Source: Amycolatopsis tucumanensis (GTDB taxonomy: Bacteria > Actinomycetota > Actinomycetes > Mycobacteriales > Pseudonocardiaceae). From it: 64,000 nt of DNA. A model generated the notes under the pieces. The model searched no databases. It saw nothing but the letters and a program-made list of their open reading frames with translations, and had not been told where the DNA came from. Each line of letters opens with the position of its first letter. Position 1 is the stretch's first letter. The translations under genes and the position numbers were made by a program. The stretch covers positions 310,001 through 374,000 of the forward strand of contig NZ_JAKGSD010000001.1 in assembly GCF_021654135.1 (NCBI RefSeq), given 5' to 3'. Positions 27,423 to 40,191 of the stretch are shown in pieces.

Positions 27423-28147
27423 TGGAGGTCGGGCGGGAGGCGCAGTACGACGTCTTCGCCGAGGAGTTCCTCGACCACGCGCGGGACGGCTTCTACAACG
27501 CGCACCTGGACCGGCCGGCGTGCCTGGGCCTGCTCGGGGACATCGCCGGTCTGCGGGTGCTCGACGCCGCGTGCGGTCCGGGCCTGTACGCGGAGGAGCT
27601 GGTGGCGCGGGGCGCGGCGGTGGTCGGCGTGGACATCAGCCCGCAGATGGTCGAGCTGTCCCGGCGCCGCGTCCCGGCCGGGGAGTTCCGCGTGCACGAC
27701 CTCGCCGAGCCGCTCGACTGGCTGCCGGACGCCTCGGTGGACCGGGTGCTGTTCGCGCTGGCCGTGGAGTACGTCGACGACCGGGTGGCGCTGCTGCGGG
27801 AGCTGCGCCGCGTGCTCCGGCCGGACGGGGCGCTGGTGCTGTCCCGGCAGCACCCGTTCGGCGACTGGCTCCGGCACGGCGGCAACTACTTCGAGCCGCG
27901 CGTGGTCGAGGAGGTGTGGAGCCGCGGCTGGCGGGTCCGCTACTGGCTCTCCCCGCTGGAGCAGACCTGCGAGGAGCTGCGCGCGGCCGGGTTCCTGGTC
28001 GAGCGGCTGCTCGAACCCCGCCCGTCACCCGCGGCTGAGGCGCTCGACGCCGAACGGTTCGAACGCCTCAGCCGCGAGCCGACGGGGTTCCTCGCGATCC
28101 GCGCCGTGCCGGACCCCCGTCACTGCTGCCAGGGGGAGAGACCGTGA
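27422..28147 (+). CDS. Class I SAM-dependent methyltransferase
   Basis: The 241-aa product has the SAM-binding motif I LRVLDAACGPGLYAEEL (about residues 42-58), motif II VVGVDISPQMVELSRR and the post-motif VLRPDGALVLSRQHPF. The substrate is unknown. Its start overlaps dcp by one base and its stop overlaps the next methyltransferase (GTGA), giving a continuous run of coupled genes from the phosphatase onward. Confidence 0.85.
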   Translation: MEVGREAQYDVFAEEFLDHARDGFYNAHLDRPACLGLLGDIAGLRVLDAACGPGLYAEELVARGAAVVGVDISPQMVELSRRRVPAGEFRVHDLAEPLDWLPDASVDRVLFALAVEYVDDRVALLRELRRVLRPDGALVLSRQHPFGDWLRHGGNYFEPRVVEEVWSRGWRVRYWLSPLEQTCEELRAAGFLVERLLEPRPSPAAEALDAERFERLSREPTGFLAIRAVPDPRHCCQGERP

Positions 28148-28995
28148 CCGACACACCGACCGTCGACTCGTCCAACACCGATCAGTTCCGCTCCTGGGAC
28201 GGTGGCAATGGAGCGTTCTGGACCGAGCGCGCCGAACGCTTCGACGAGGGTATGTCCGGCTACCACGGCGAACTGTTGAAGGCGGCCGAAATCCAGCAGG
28301 ATTCCACGATCCTGGACATCGGATGCGGCAGCGGTCAAGTCACTCGTGACGCGGCCCGCATCGCCCGTGGAGGTTCGGCGCTGGGCGTCGACCTGTCGTC
28401 GACGCTGCTGGATCTCGCGCGCGCACTGGCAGCGGAGGAGCGGTTGACCAACGCGGCCTTTGTCCAGGCGGACGCGCAACTCCACGACTTCGGTGAGTCG
28501 CGCTTCGACGTCGCTGTCAGCAGGCACGGCACCATGTTCTTCGGCGACCGGCAGGCGGCGTTCGCCAACATCGCACGCGCCATCCAGCCAGGCGGCCGCT
28601 TCGTGCAGCTGACGTGGCAGGCGCTCGACCGCAACGAGGGCATCAGGACCTTTCGCACCATCGCGTCCGGGGGCCGTGAGCTTCCACCGCCACCACCCGA
28701 GGCTCCGACCCCCTTCTCGCTGAGTGACCCTGATCGAGTGCGTCAGCTGCTCACCGAGGCAGGCTTCGCCGACATCGAGATGACGGACTTGTCCATGCCC
28801 ATGTACTACGGCCGCGATGTCGAGGACGCGTTCGACTTCATCACCGGCAACTTCGCCTCTGCGCTGCGCCAACTCGACAACGAACGGCGCGCCCACGCCA
28901 TCGACGCGCTCAGAGCCGACATCGCCGCCCACCTCACCGACCGGGGCGTGCTGTACGGCGCGGCACACTGGCTCATCAACGCCCGGCGCACTTGA
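28144..28995 (+). CDS. Class I SAM-dependent methyltransferase, UbiE/COQ5-like
   Basis: The 283-aa product starts at GTG 28144. STILDIGCGSGQVTRDAA is motif I and ALGVDLSSTLLDLARAL motif II; IQPGGRFVQLTWQ follows. The substrate is unknown. Codon choice differs visibly from its neighbours, with more A/T at third positions (for example GAA, CAA, ATC-CAG-CAG-GAT runs), suggesting later acquisition than the adjacent methyltransferase. Confidence 0.85.
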   Translation: MTDTPTVDSSNTDQFRSWDGGNGAFWTERAERFDEGMSGYHGELLKAAEIQQDSTILDIGCGSGQVTRDAARIARGGSALGVDLSSTLLDLARALAAEERLTNAAFVQADAQLHDFGESRFDVAVSRHGTMFFGDRQAAFANIARAIQPGGRFVQLTWQALDRNEGIRTFRTIASGGRELPPPPPEAPTPFSLSDPDRVRQLLTEAGFADIEMTDLSMPMYYGRDVEDAFDFITGNFASALRQLDNERRAHAIDALRADIAAHLTDRGVLYGAAHWLINARRT

Positions 28996-29059
28996 ACGGA
29001 CGGCCGACCGGGGACCCGCCCGCGTGCCTCGTCCGCGGCGGGACCTCCGGTGGGACGCC

Positions 29060-30508
29060 CTACCGCGGCGCCTGGAAGCCGCCGATCTCGTGCTCCAGCA
29101 GTTCGGCCAGGCGCAGCGGGGTGCGGTCCTCGAACATCGGGCCGATGAGCTGCACCCCCACCGGCAGGCCCTCGGGGGAGCGGCCGGCCGGGATCGCGGT
29201 CGCGGGCAGGCCGGGCATCGTCGCCACGCCGGCCCAAACGAGCTGGTCGAAGTACGGGTAGCCGGCGCCGTCGATGTCGATGCGGCGTTCCATCGGGTTC
29301 GGGCTGTGGTCGTGCGGGAACGCGGGCGTGGGCGTGATCGGGCAGACCACGGCGTCGAACTCGGCGAAGAACTGCCGCCAGCCGTGGCGGTGGAGTTCGC
29401 GGCGGTGGTTCGCCGCCAGCCAGTCGTGGTGGCTGAACACCATGGCGCGCAATCGCACGGCGTCGAGGCTGCGGTCGTCCTCGCTCAGCCCGGCCACGCG
29501 GGCCCGCAGTTGCTCGTCGTCGATGGGGAACCGCGCGACAGCGCCGGAGATCAGCAACTGCATGTAGAGCGTCGCGGCTTCGGCCAGGTCGGGCAGCAGC
29601 CCGCTGTGCCATTCGACGCGGGCGCCGCCGCCGGTGAGCGCGGCGGCCACCCGGTGCACGCCCGCCCGCACCGCGGCCCCGGTCGGGAGGAGCGGATGTT
29701 CGTCCAGCACCAGGACCCGGAAGTCGCTCAGCCGCTCGTGACGTGCGGACGGCAGCGCCACCTGGTGCGCCTTGCCGGCCGTCAGCGGGTCCGGGCCGGC
29801 CATGACGTCGAGCAGGAGCGCGAGGTCGCGGGCGGTACGGGCCATCGGACCGACGACGGCGAGGTCGAGGTCGACCGGCAAGGCCGGCCCCGGCGGCGCG
29901 ACCATACCGCGCGGCGCCGCCAGCCCGAGCGTCGGCTTGTGCGCGTGAATGCCGCAGAAGTGCGCGGGGGTGCGCAGCGAACCGGCGAGGTCGGAGCCGA
30001 TGGACAACGCACCGAACCCGCACGCCAGAGCCGCCGCCGATCCGCCGGAGGACCCGCCCGCCGTGCGGTCGTGGTCCCACGGGTTGCCGGTGGTGCCGTA
30101 GATCTCGTTGAAGGTCTGGATGTCCTGCAGTCCCAACGGCACGTTCGTCTTGCCCAGCACCACCGCGCCCGCGGCCTTGAGCCGCGAAACCTGCACCGCG
30201 TCGTCGGCGGGCCGGAACTCCCGGTGTTGCGGCATGCCCCAGGTCGTCGGCAACCCGGCGACGTCGTAGGACTCCTTGACCGTCACCGGAATCCCGAGCA
30301 GCGGCCGGTCCTCGCCGCGGGCGCGAGCCCGGTCCGCGGCACGCGCGGCGGCTCGCGCGCGGTCGAAGTCCGGCACGCAGATCGCGTTGACCGCCTTGTC
30401 CTCGCGCTCGATGCGGTCGATGGCCTCGTCGGTCAGCTCCACTGAGGACACGGCACCGGCACGCAACGCGGCAGCCAGCTCCTCGGCCGGCTTCAAGCTC
30501 CACTCCAT
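29060..30508 (-). CDS. Amidase signature family amidase
   Basis: The 482-aa product starts at ATG 30508. Catalytic residues of the family are visible: Lys in GIPVTVKESYDVAG, the cis-Ser in DRTAGGSSGGSAAAL, and the nucleophile Ser in GSDLAGSLRTPAHFCG. A glycine/serine-rich signature precedes it. It hydrolyses an amide; the substrate cannot be inferred. It is divergent from the MarR operon across about 116 bp. Confidence 0.92.
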   Translation of the reverse strand: MEWSLKPAEELAAALRAGAVSSVELTDEAIDRIEREDKAVNAICVPDFDRARAAARAADRARARGEDRPLLGIPVTVKESYDVAGLPTTWGMPQHREFRPADDAVQVSRLKAAGAVVLGKTNVPLGLQDIQTFNEIYGTTGNPWDHDRTAGGSSGGSAAALACGFGALSIGSDLAGSLRTPAHFCGIHAHKPTLGLAAPRGMVAPPGPALPVDLDLAVVGPMARTARDLALLLDVMAGPDPLTAGKAHQVALPSARHERLSDFRVLVLDEHPLLPTGAAVRAGVHRVAAALTGGGARVEWHSGLLPDLAEAATLYMQLLISGAVARFPIDDEQLRARVAGLSEDDRSLDAVRLRAMVFSHHDWLAANHRRELHRHGWRQFFAEFDAVVCPITPTPAFPHDHSPNPMERRIDIDGAGYPYFDQLVWAGVATMPGLPATAIPAGRSPEGLPVGVQLIGPMFEDRTPLRLAELLEHEIGGFQAPR

Positions 30509-30515
30509 GAATCCG

Positions 30516-30521
30516 ACGCTA
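30516..30521 (-). promoter_or_regulatory. -10 element of the amidase gene, leaderless spacing
   Basis: TAGCGT on the minus strand ends 7 bp before ATG 30508. Confidence 0.5.
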
Positions 30522-30586
30522 TCCGCGTGCCGGAGAGGGCACAAAATCCCTTCTCCCACAACGAAAACGTGGTCTGGCCTACAACT

Positions 30587-30618
30587 TACATAAACGATGT
30601 ATATAAAGATGCTATGCT
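30587..30618 (+). promoter_or_regulatory. MarR promoter with TACAT-N5-ATGTA palindrome
   Basis: TACAT (30587-30591) and ATGTA (30597-30601) form a perfect inverted repeat in a locally AT-rich island. A good -10, TATGCT (30613-30618), ends 6 bp before GTG 30625. The palindrome overlaps the promoter, as expected for autorepression by the MarR protein. Confidence 0.7.
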
Positions 30619-30624
30619 TCTGCC

Positions 30625-31083
30625 GTGAGCCGTCAAGACACCGCTCCCGGCGCGTCCGCCGCCATCGGGGCCGCCCTCTACGGCCTGGCCACCAGCGCCG
30701 TGAGACGCCTGCCCCGGGACATGAGCCTGACCTCCGCCGCCACCCTGGCCACCCTGGACCGGACCGGCCCGCGGCGCATCACCGATCTGGCCGCGATCGA
30801 GGGCGTCACCCAGCCCGCGATGACCGCACTGGTCCGGGTGATGGAGGAGGCCGGCCTGGTCGAGCGGCGGGGCGACGCGGCCGACAAGCGGGTCACGCTG
30901 GTGTGCCTGACCGAGGCCGGCGCCTCCTACGTCCGGACGCGGCGCCAGGCGGGCGTCAACGCGTTCGAGCGGTTGATCGACGACCTGACCGGCGAGGAGG
31001 TCGAGGCGCTGGTGGCGGCCCTTCCGGCGCTGAAGCACCTGGCAGAGCTCGAAAGCCGGGACCGCGAAGGGTCGAAAAAGTGA
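30625..31083 (+). CDS. MarR family transcriptional regulator
   Basis: The 152-aa product has the winged-helix DNA-binding region PRRITDLAAIEGVTQPAMTALVRVMEEAGLVERRGDAADKR with the DKR wing typical of MarR. It probably represses its own operon (MFS exporter and DUF1330 gene) until a toxic ligand binds. The start follows a leaderless promoter; an earlier overlapping frame is not used. Confidence 0.92.
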   Translation: MSRQDTAPGASAAIGAALYGLATSAVRRLPRDMSLTSAATLATLDRTGPRRITDLAAIEGVTQPAMTALVRVMEEAGLVERRGDAADKRVTLVCLTEAGASYVRTRRQAGVNAFERLIDDLTGEEVEALVAALPALKHLAELESRDREGSKK

Positions 31084-31102
31084 TCGGCCGGGCGAGGTCG
31101 CG

Positions 31103-32491
31103 GTGAAGGCGTTCCCGGCGGCGCGTTCCGAGCCGCGGCTGCTGGTCCCCGCCCTGATGTTCATCGCTCTGGTCGTGGCGGCGGTCGGCAGCCTCGGGAC
31201 ACCGCTCATCACCAGCGTTGCGACCTCGTTCCACGTCTCGCTCGACAGCGCGCAGTGGACGCTGACCGTCGCGCTGCTCAGCGGCGCCGTCGCCACGCCC
31301 GTCCTGGGCCGGCTCGGAGCCGGCCCGCACCGGCGCGCCACGATCCTCGCCACGCTGGCGATCGTCGTCGCCGGCAGCGCGCTCACCGTGCTGCCCCTGC
31401 CGTTCGCGTGCCTGCTGGCCGGGAGGGCGGCCCAGGGCGTCGGCCTCGGGCTCACGGCGCTGATGATGGGCGTGGCCCGGGACCACCTCCCCGAGGAGCG
31501 CGGCGCGGCCGTGATCGCCCTGATCTCGGTGGTCTCGATCATCGGGGCCGGCGTCGGCTACCCGCTGACCGCACTGCTCGCCGAACTCGGCGGGGTGCGG
31601 GCCGCCTACGGCCTCGGCCTGATCGTCACCGCCGCCGCACTCCTGACCGCGTGGCGCTCCATGCCCGAAGCCCCCGCGGGCCGCTCCGCCCGCCTGGACG
31701 TGGCGGGCACGATCGTCCTGGCCGCCGCGCTGCTCCTGGTGCTGTTCCTGGCCGGCGAACGGACCCTGTGGAGCCGCCACCTCGCCGTGGCGGCAGGACT
31801 CGCCGTCGTCGCGGTGGTGCTGCTCTGCGTCTGGGCCGTCGTCGAGCTGCGCAGCAGGACGCCCCTGGTGGATGTGCGGGCGGTGCGGCACTCGGCGGTC
31901 GCCGGGGCGAACCTCGCCATGTTCGTCGGCGGGATCGGCATGTACCTCCTGCTCACCCTCATCACGCGGTACGCGCAGACGCCGCCCGGCGCAGGCTACG
32001 GCTTCGGGCTGACGACGTTCGTCGCCGGGCTGGTCCTCATCCCGTTCTCGGTGCTGGGGTTCGTCGCAGGCAAGCTCACGCCGCGGCTGCGGACGCGGAT
32101 CGCCGACCCCCTGCTCCTGGCCGGCAGCGCCGTCGTGATCGGCGGCGGGTTCGCCCTGTTCGCGGCGGCCCGGTCGGACCTGGCCGAACTGTTCGCGGCG
32201 ATGGGTGTGCTCGGTTTCGGCGTCGGCGGCTTCTCGGCCGCGATGCCGGGCGTCATCCTGGCCGTCACCCCCAAGAGCGAGACGTCGAGCGCCATGAGCT
32301 TCAACTACGTCGTCCGCAGCGTCGGCTACTCCCTGGGCAGCGCCCTCGGCGGCCTCGTCCTCGCCGCGGGCACCGGCCCCGGCCTCCTCTTCCCCGACGA
32401 CAGCGCTTACACCACCGCGGCGCTGATCGGCATCGGCGCCATGGCGATCACGACGCTGACCAGCCTCGCGCTCGCCCGCCGACGCTCATAA
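31103..32491 (+). CDS. MFS transporter, DHA2-like drug exporter
   Basis: The 462-aa product starts at GTG 31103, 19 bp after marR, with GCGAGG upstream. Twelve to fourteen membrane helices are apparent and motif A is GRLGAGPHRRATI. Motif C-like glycine-rich VVSIIGAGVGYPLTALLAEL is in helix 5. It is predicted to export a compound by proton antiport under control of the adjacent MarR regulator. Confidence 0.9.
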   Translation: MKAFPAARSEPRLLVPALMFIALVVAAVGSLGTPLITSVATSFHVSLDSAQWTLTVALLSGAVATPVLGRLGAGPHRRATILATLAIVVAGSALTVLPLPFACLLAGRAAQGVGLGLTALMMGVARDHLPEERGAAVIALISVVSIIGAGVGYPLTALLAELGGVRAAYGLGLIVTAAALLTAWRSMPEAPAGRSARLDVAGTIVLAAALLLVLFLAGERTLWSRHLAVAAGLAVVAVVLLCVWAVVELRSRTPLVDVRAVRHSAVAGANLAMFVGGIGMYLLLTLITRYAQTPPGAGYGFGLTTFVAGLVLIPFSVLGFVAGKLTPRLRTRIADPLLLAGSAVVIGGGFALFAAARSDLAELFAAMGVLGFGVGGFSAAMPGVILAVTPKSETSSAMSFNYVVRSVGYSLGSALGGLVLAAGTGPGLLFPDDSAYTTAALIGIGAMAITTLTSLALARRRS

Positions 32492-32523
32492 GTCAGAGCA
32501 CCCATCACAACACTGGAGGTTCC

Positions 32524-32817
32524 ATGCCCAAGGGCTACTGGGTCAGCGTCTACCGCACCATCTCCGACCCCGAAAAGCTGGCTGCTTACAACAAACTGGC
32601 CAGTCCGGCCGTCCGGGCCGCGGGCGGGCGGCCCCTCATCCTCGGCGGCCGGGTCGTCGCGCACGACGCCGGGATCGCCGAGCGCACCGTCCTGGTCGAG
32701 TTCGACAGCTTCGAGCAGGCCGTCGCGGCGCGCGAGAGCGCGGCCTACCAGGAGGCGCTGGCCGTCCTCGCCGACGGCGTCGAGCGCGACTTCCGCATCG
32801 TCGAGGGCATCGACTAG
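32524..32817 (+). CDS. DUF1330 domain protein
   Basis: The 97-aa product starts at ATG 32524 behind GGAGGT. GYWVSVYRTISDPEKLAAYNKLASPAV and the ferredoxin-like beta-alpha-beta pattern match DUF1330, a dimeric alpha/beta-barrel-like family. It is third in the MarR-MFS operon and could modify or bind the exported compound, but no activity is established. Confidence 0.88.
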   Translation: MPKGYWVSVYRTISDPEKLAAYNKLASPAVRAAGGRPLILGGRVVAHDAGIAERTVLVEFDSFEQAVAARESAAYQEALAVLADGVERDFRIVEGID

Positions 32818-32824
32818 CCGGAGG

Positions 32825-33151
32825 TCAGCTTTGCAGCGGCCACACCTCGACCACCCCGTGGGCCACCGCGCACGGGGTCCCGGCCACCATCCGCGTGGCC
32901 TCCTCCAGCGTGTCGGCCTCGATGATCGCGAACCCGGCGACCGGCAGGTCCGACCGCAGGAACGGGCCCGGCGTCACCTGGGTGCCGGCCGCGTCGTGGT
33001 TGCGCACCTGCACCGGCTCGCCCGCGATCCCCATCTCGACCCCGGCGGCGCGCAACCGGGAGTCGTGCTCGTGGGCGGCCGTCCGCACCTCCTCGGCGGT
33101 CCGCTCGTAGCCCGCGCTGTCCCCGTAGCCGATGGTGATGAACTTCCCCAT
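32825..33151 (-). CDS. YCII-related protein
   Basis: The 108-aa product starts at ATG 33151. MGKFITIGYGDSAGYERT, GEPVQVRNHDAAGTQVTPGPFLRSDLPVAGFAIIEAD and the C-terminal VVEVWPLQ match the YCII-domain family that includes YciI and PhnB-like sigma-associated proteins (VEVRPL end). The role is unknown. It is convergent with DUF1330. Confidence 0.85.
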   Translation of the reverse strand: MGKFITIGYGDSAGYERTAEEVRTAAHEHDSRLRAAGVEMGIAGEPVQVRNHDAAGTQVTPGPFLRSDLPVAGFAIIEADTLEEATRMVAGTPCAVAHGVVEVWPLQS

Positions 33152-33174
33152 CGGGGCAAGGTAGCGCCGCCCGG

Positions 33175-33621
33175 TCAGCCGAGCCAGTGCCCGTCGCGCA
33201 TGAGGGTGCGTCCCGGCAGCTCGTTGGCCTCCCGCCAGGCCTGCACCCGCGTCGGCCGGATCCGGAAGTACTGGTACGGCTGGGTCTCCGCACGCGGGTC
33301 GAACCCGGTCCGCGCGGCGAACGCCTCGCACGCCGCCGCGTCCGGCTCGACCGGCTCGGCGACGCCGTCGACGAGGACGACGTCCCGCGTCGGGCCGAGG
33401 CCCAGGCGCACCCGGCCGTCGGCCAGCAGGTTCCGGCTGGTGAGCGAGTCACGCGGGGTGGCGACGAGCAACGCGGCGCCGTCCCACAGGTAGGACAGCG
33501 GGATCAGGTGCACGCCGGCCTCACCGGAAGTCGCCACCCACAGGTCGACGTCGGCCTCCAGCCGGGCGCGGGTGTCGCGCAGCCGCTCGGCGAGCGCGCG
33601 GGGCGGATCGATCGCAGTCAT
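33175..33621 (-). CDS. Pyridoxamine 5'-phosphate oxidase-fold protein, F420/FMN-dependent type
   Basis: The 148-aa product starts at ATG 33621; a GTG three codons upstream is possible. The split-barrel pattern (VDLWVATSGEAGVHLIPLSYLWDGAALLVATPRDSLTSRNLL, RVRLGLGPTRDVVLVDG) is that of PPOX-class oxidoreductases common in actinomycetes. It likely binds F420 or FMN; substrate unknown. It precedes the YCII gene by 23 bp and is probably cotranscribed. Confidence 0.85.
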   Translation of the reverse strand: MTAIDPPRALAERLRDTRARLEADVDLWVATSGEAGVHLIPLSYLWDGAALLVATPRDSLTSRNLLADGRVRLGLGPTRDVVLVDGVAEPVEPDAAACEAFAARTGFDPRAETQPYQYFRIRPTRVQAWREANELPGRTLMRDGHWLG

Positions 33622-33638
33622 GATCACCACGCTGACGC

Positions 33639-33674
33639 CGGAGGGCCGGCCCCCGTCAGGGAACCGGCCCTCCG
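33639..33674 (-). terminator. 11-bp perfect inverted repeat after malate dehydrogenase
   Basis: CGGAGGGCCGG (33639-33649) pairs perfectly with 33664-33674 around a 14-nt loop, 17 bp past the mdh stop on the minus strand. It separates mdh from the PPOX gene. Confidence 0.75.
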
Positions 33675-33691
33675 CGCACCACCAGGAAAAA

Positions 33692-36836
<3,145 letters not shown>

Positions 36837-36840
<4 letters not shown>

Positions 36841-39800
36841 GCACGGCCCCCGAGCAGTTCCCATTCGGTCAGCGCGGTCCGCCGCCCGGTCGCCGCGGTG
36901 ATCCGCAGCCGGTAGGCACGGTACGTGCCGGGCTCGGCGATGGAGAACGGGCGGGTCTGCCGCCGCCACCGGAACCGCTCGCCGCGACGCTCGTCCAGCC
37001 GCACCCACGACTCCCCGTCGGTGGTGCCTTCCAGTACCCAGTCGCGTGGGTCGCCGCCGCGGGCGGCGGAGGTCAGGGTGTAGAGCTCGACCCGCGCCGG
37101 TTCGCCGACGGTGCACTCGATCACCGGGGTGCGCGAGCGGAACGTGACTTGGGTGGCGGTGGTGTCGGCGAACAGCGGGGTCACGTCGGTGCCGTCGTCG
37201 CAGCTGCCGGCGCCGGTGACGTCGGCCAGCGGGTGCGCGCCCAGTGACGGCGGTGGATCACCCCAGCCGGTGGGGGTTTCCGTGACGTCGAACTCCAGGT
37301 GGCCGGCGGTGATCAGGTCGGCGTGCGGCAGCCAGGTCGAGTGGTGCGGCTTGCCGTCGATCGTCACGCCCCGCACGTAGGGCCCGCGGCCGGGGGCGCT
37401 GATCGTCACCGTCCGCCCGTTCTCCTGGCGCAGCCGGGCCCGCTCGAACAGCGGCGCGGTCAGCACGTAACCCGGGTTGCCCGGCGCCAGCGGGTACAGG
37501 CCCAGCGCGGCGAGCACGTACCAGGCGGACATCTCGCCGTTGTCCTCGTCGCCCGGGTAGCCCTGCCCGATCTCGCTGCCCAGGTAGCAGCGGGTCAGCA
37601 CCTCCCGGACGATCGCCTGCGTCTTGGCCGCGGCGCCGGCGTGGCAGTACATCCACGGGATGTGGTGGCTGGGCTGGTTCGAGTGCCCGTACTGGCCGAG
37701 CCGGACGTCCCGCGCCTCGGTCATCTCGTGGATGATCCCGCCGTAGGACCCCGGGACGCGGCCCGTCTCCGGGGTGGCGAAGAACATGTCCAGTTTGGAC
37801 TCCAGCGCCGCGCGGCCGCCGAGCAGCGCGGCCAGGCCTGCGCCGTCGTGCGGCACGGAGAACGCGGTGTTCCAGGCGTTGGTCTCCGGCTGGTCGAAGC
37901 CCCACCGGGCCGGGTCGTGGTGTTCCGGCGCCAAGCGCCACCGGCCGTCGCGGTGACGGCCCTGGAAGAACCCGGTGGCCGGGTCGAAGTGGTTGACGTA
38001 CTGCGCGGCGCGCTGCCGGAAGTAGCGGGCGTCGTCGGTGTGCCCCAGCTCCTCGGCGAGCGCGGCGAGGCCGAAGTCGTTGAGGCAGCCCTCCAGCGCC
38101 CAGGACAGGCCCTCGTGCGTGGTCAGCGGCGTGAAGCCGAGGAAGATCGACTCTCGCAGGCCTTGCCGCCCGACGCTGCGGCCGGGCGGGGTGACGGTCG
38201 CGTTGCGCAGCGCGGCGTCGTAGGCGGCGTGCACGTCGAAGTTCCGCACGCCTCTGCGGTAGGCGTCGGCGAAGGCGACGTCGGAGCTGGTGCCGGTCAT
38301 CAGGTTCGCGTAGCCGGGGGAGGACCAGCGCGCGATCCAGCCGCCCTCGCGGAACTGCTGCACGAACCCCTCGATCAGCTCCCCGCAGCGTCGCGGCGCC
38401 AGCAACGCGAGCGCGGGCCACACCGTGCGGTAGGTGTCCCAGAAGCCGTGGTTGACCGACATCGGGCCGTCCACGACCTTCGCCCCGGTCCGGGTGCGGG
38501 TGCTCGGCCACCAGCGGCGCCGCACCGGGCTGGCGTGACGGACTCCGCGCGGGGTCTGTTCGTGGGACGAGTTCGGGTACAGGAACAGCCGGTACAGGCC
38601 GGAGTAGAAGGTGGTCAGCTCGTCCGGGGTGGCGCCGTCGATCTCGACCCGGCCCAGCACCTCCTGCCACGCCGCCCGCGCCCGCTCGCGGACCTGCTCG
38701 AACGTGGTGCCTGCCGGGATCTCCTGCTCGAGGTTGCGGCGCGCCTGCTCCAGGCTGATCAGGGAGGTCGCGATCCGCAGCTCGACCTTCGGTGTGTCGA
38801 AGGACAGGTAGCCGGTGTTGGGCCAGCGCAGGCGGCGGCCGCCTGTGGCTACCCGGTCGAAGGTGCCGTACACGAACATCCGGCGCGCGCCGACGGACAG
38901 GCGACTGCGTGCCCACGTGTGCCCGGTGACCACCCCGCGCGCCGGGTCGACGCGCAGGCCACCGCGCCGGTTGACGTTGTCGAACAGCACCCACCCGCCC
39001 TCGCCGGGGAAGCTGAAGTGGACGAGCGCGGCGTGGTCGGTGGGTGCGAGGTCGACGGTGATGCCGTTGTCGAAGCGCACCCCGTAGTGGTGCGGCCGGT
39101 CGGTCTCGTTGTCGTGGGAGAACGCCAGCGCCCGCGCCTTCCGGTCCGCGGTGACCGGACCGATTCCCGGCAGGAATTGGAAGGGGTGCCGGTCGCCCAT
39201 CCACGGGCTCGGCTGGTGGCTGACCGCGAAGGCCTGCAGCTCGGGGCGGTTCTGTGCGTTGTTGCGCCGGTGGTACTCGTACAGCCAGTCGAGTGACCCG
39301 GCGTCGGTCACCGGGGTCCAGAAGTTGAAGCCGTGCGGCATCGCGGTGGCCGGGAAGGTGTTGCCGCGGGAGAACTCGTTGCTGGAGTGGGTGCCGCGCG
39401 TGGTGCGCACCCAGTCGACCGGGTCCCGCGGGCCTTCGGGTGGCGCGCCGGCGATCGCGACGTCGTCGACCCAGCCCGACACCGGCTCACCCGGCGACGG
39501 CTCGGCGAGCAACACGACGGCCCGAGCCCGGCGGCCCGCGGCCTCGCCGAGCGGGTGGCGCACGAGGTTCCACTGGTCGAGGTAGAGGGTCTTGGACTCG
39601 CCCGCGTCGAGCGCCGACCCCCCGATCAGGGTGCCGTCGTCCAGCTCGACGGCCAGTGCGACGAAGGTGCTGCGCCAGCTCGGCCCGGCATCGGACTCCG
39701 GGAACACCACATAGGACAGTCGGGTGTCGGCGCCGATCTCGAAGTCCACTTCGAACAGCACCTGACGGGCGGGTTGGTCCGCCGTGTAGCGGGCGGCGCG

Positions 39801-39932
39801 CACCCCCGTGAACCCCACGCCGGGTTTGGCCGCGGGCGCCCGCCCCGGCCCGGAGCCGACGGTCACGACCGCGCCGGAGATGGGCCGCGGATCACCGTCC
39901 TCGAACGAGGAGAAGAAGTGGGTCCGGGTCAC
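36837..39932 (-). CDS. GH92 family alpha-mannosidase, no signal peptide
   Basis: The 1031-aa product starts at GTG 39932. The core (about 180-920) has the GH92 signatures RGTHSSNEFSRGNTFPATAMPHG, MTGTSSDVAFADAY and GSEIGQGYPGDEDNGEMSAWY, the last holding Asp/Glu residues of the Ca-dependent site. A C-terminal F5/8-like beta-sandwich ends in TEWELLGG. Family members cut alpha-1,2-mannosyl bonds. Unlike the adjacent paralogue, the N-terminus (TRTHFFSSFEDGDPRP) lacks a signal peptide, so it may be cytoplasmic or exported by another route. Its stop overlaps the FUSC start (ATGA). Confidence 0.92.
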
Positions 39933-39939
39933 GTCGCCT

Positions 39940-39945
39940 ACCGTA
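39940..39945 (-). promoter_or_regulatory. -10 element of the short GH92 gene, leaderless spacing
   Basis: TACGGT on the minus strand ends 7 bp before GTG 39932, supporting this start and hence the lack of an encoded signal peptide. Confidence 0.5.
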
Positions 39946-39968
39946 ACCGGCCGCCCCGCTCCCTTCCC

Positions 39969-40191
39969 GCCGAGCAGTTCCAAGCTGGACAATCCGGGGC
40001 ACGTCGGTGGGGCAGGCGCGGCAGTCACGTGCCGCCGAGCGGGGCCAGCCGGGCGGGCGTCCGCGGTGGCGCGGATCCACCAGTGGCGGCGCCTCGCCGG
40101 CGCGACAATCACTTGGCACCACCCGCCCCAGCATCTTCTGCCGAGCACCGCCGGCGCGGACCGGGCGCGGCAATCACCGCCCACCCCGCTC
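39969..40191. repeat. Vestigial copies of a GH92 gene 3' end between the two GH92 genes
   Basis: 39969-39996 reads GCCGAGCAGTTCCA and then CAATCC, aligned with the tail of the next gene at 40201-40228; on the minus strand it encodes SSLELLGG, like the natural ends of both GH92 proteins. Further weak copies of the TCAC..TGCCGAGC tail motif lie near 40022 and 40108. No intact gene is present here. Confidence 0.6.
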
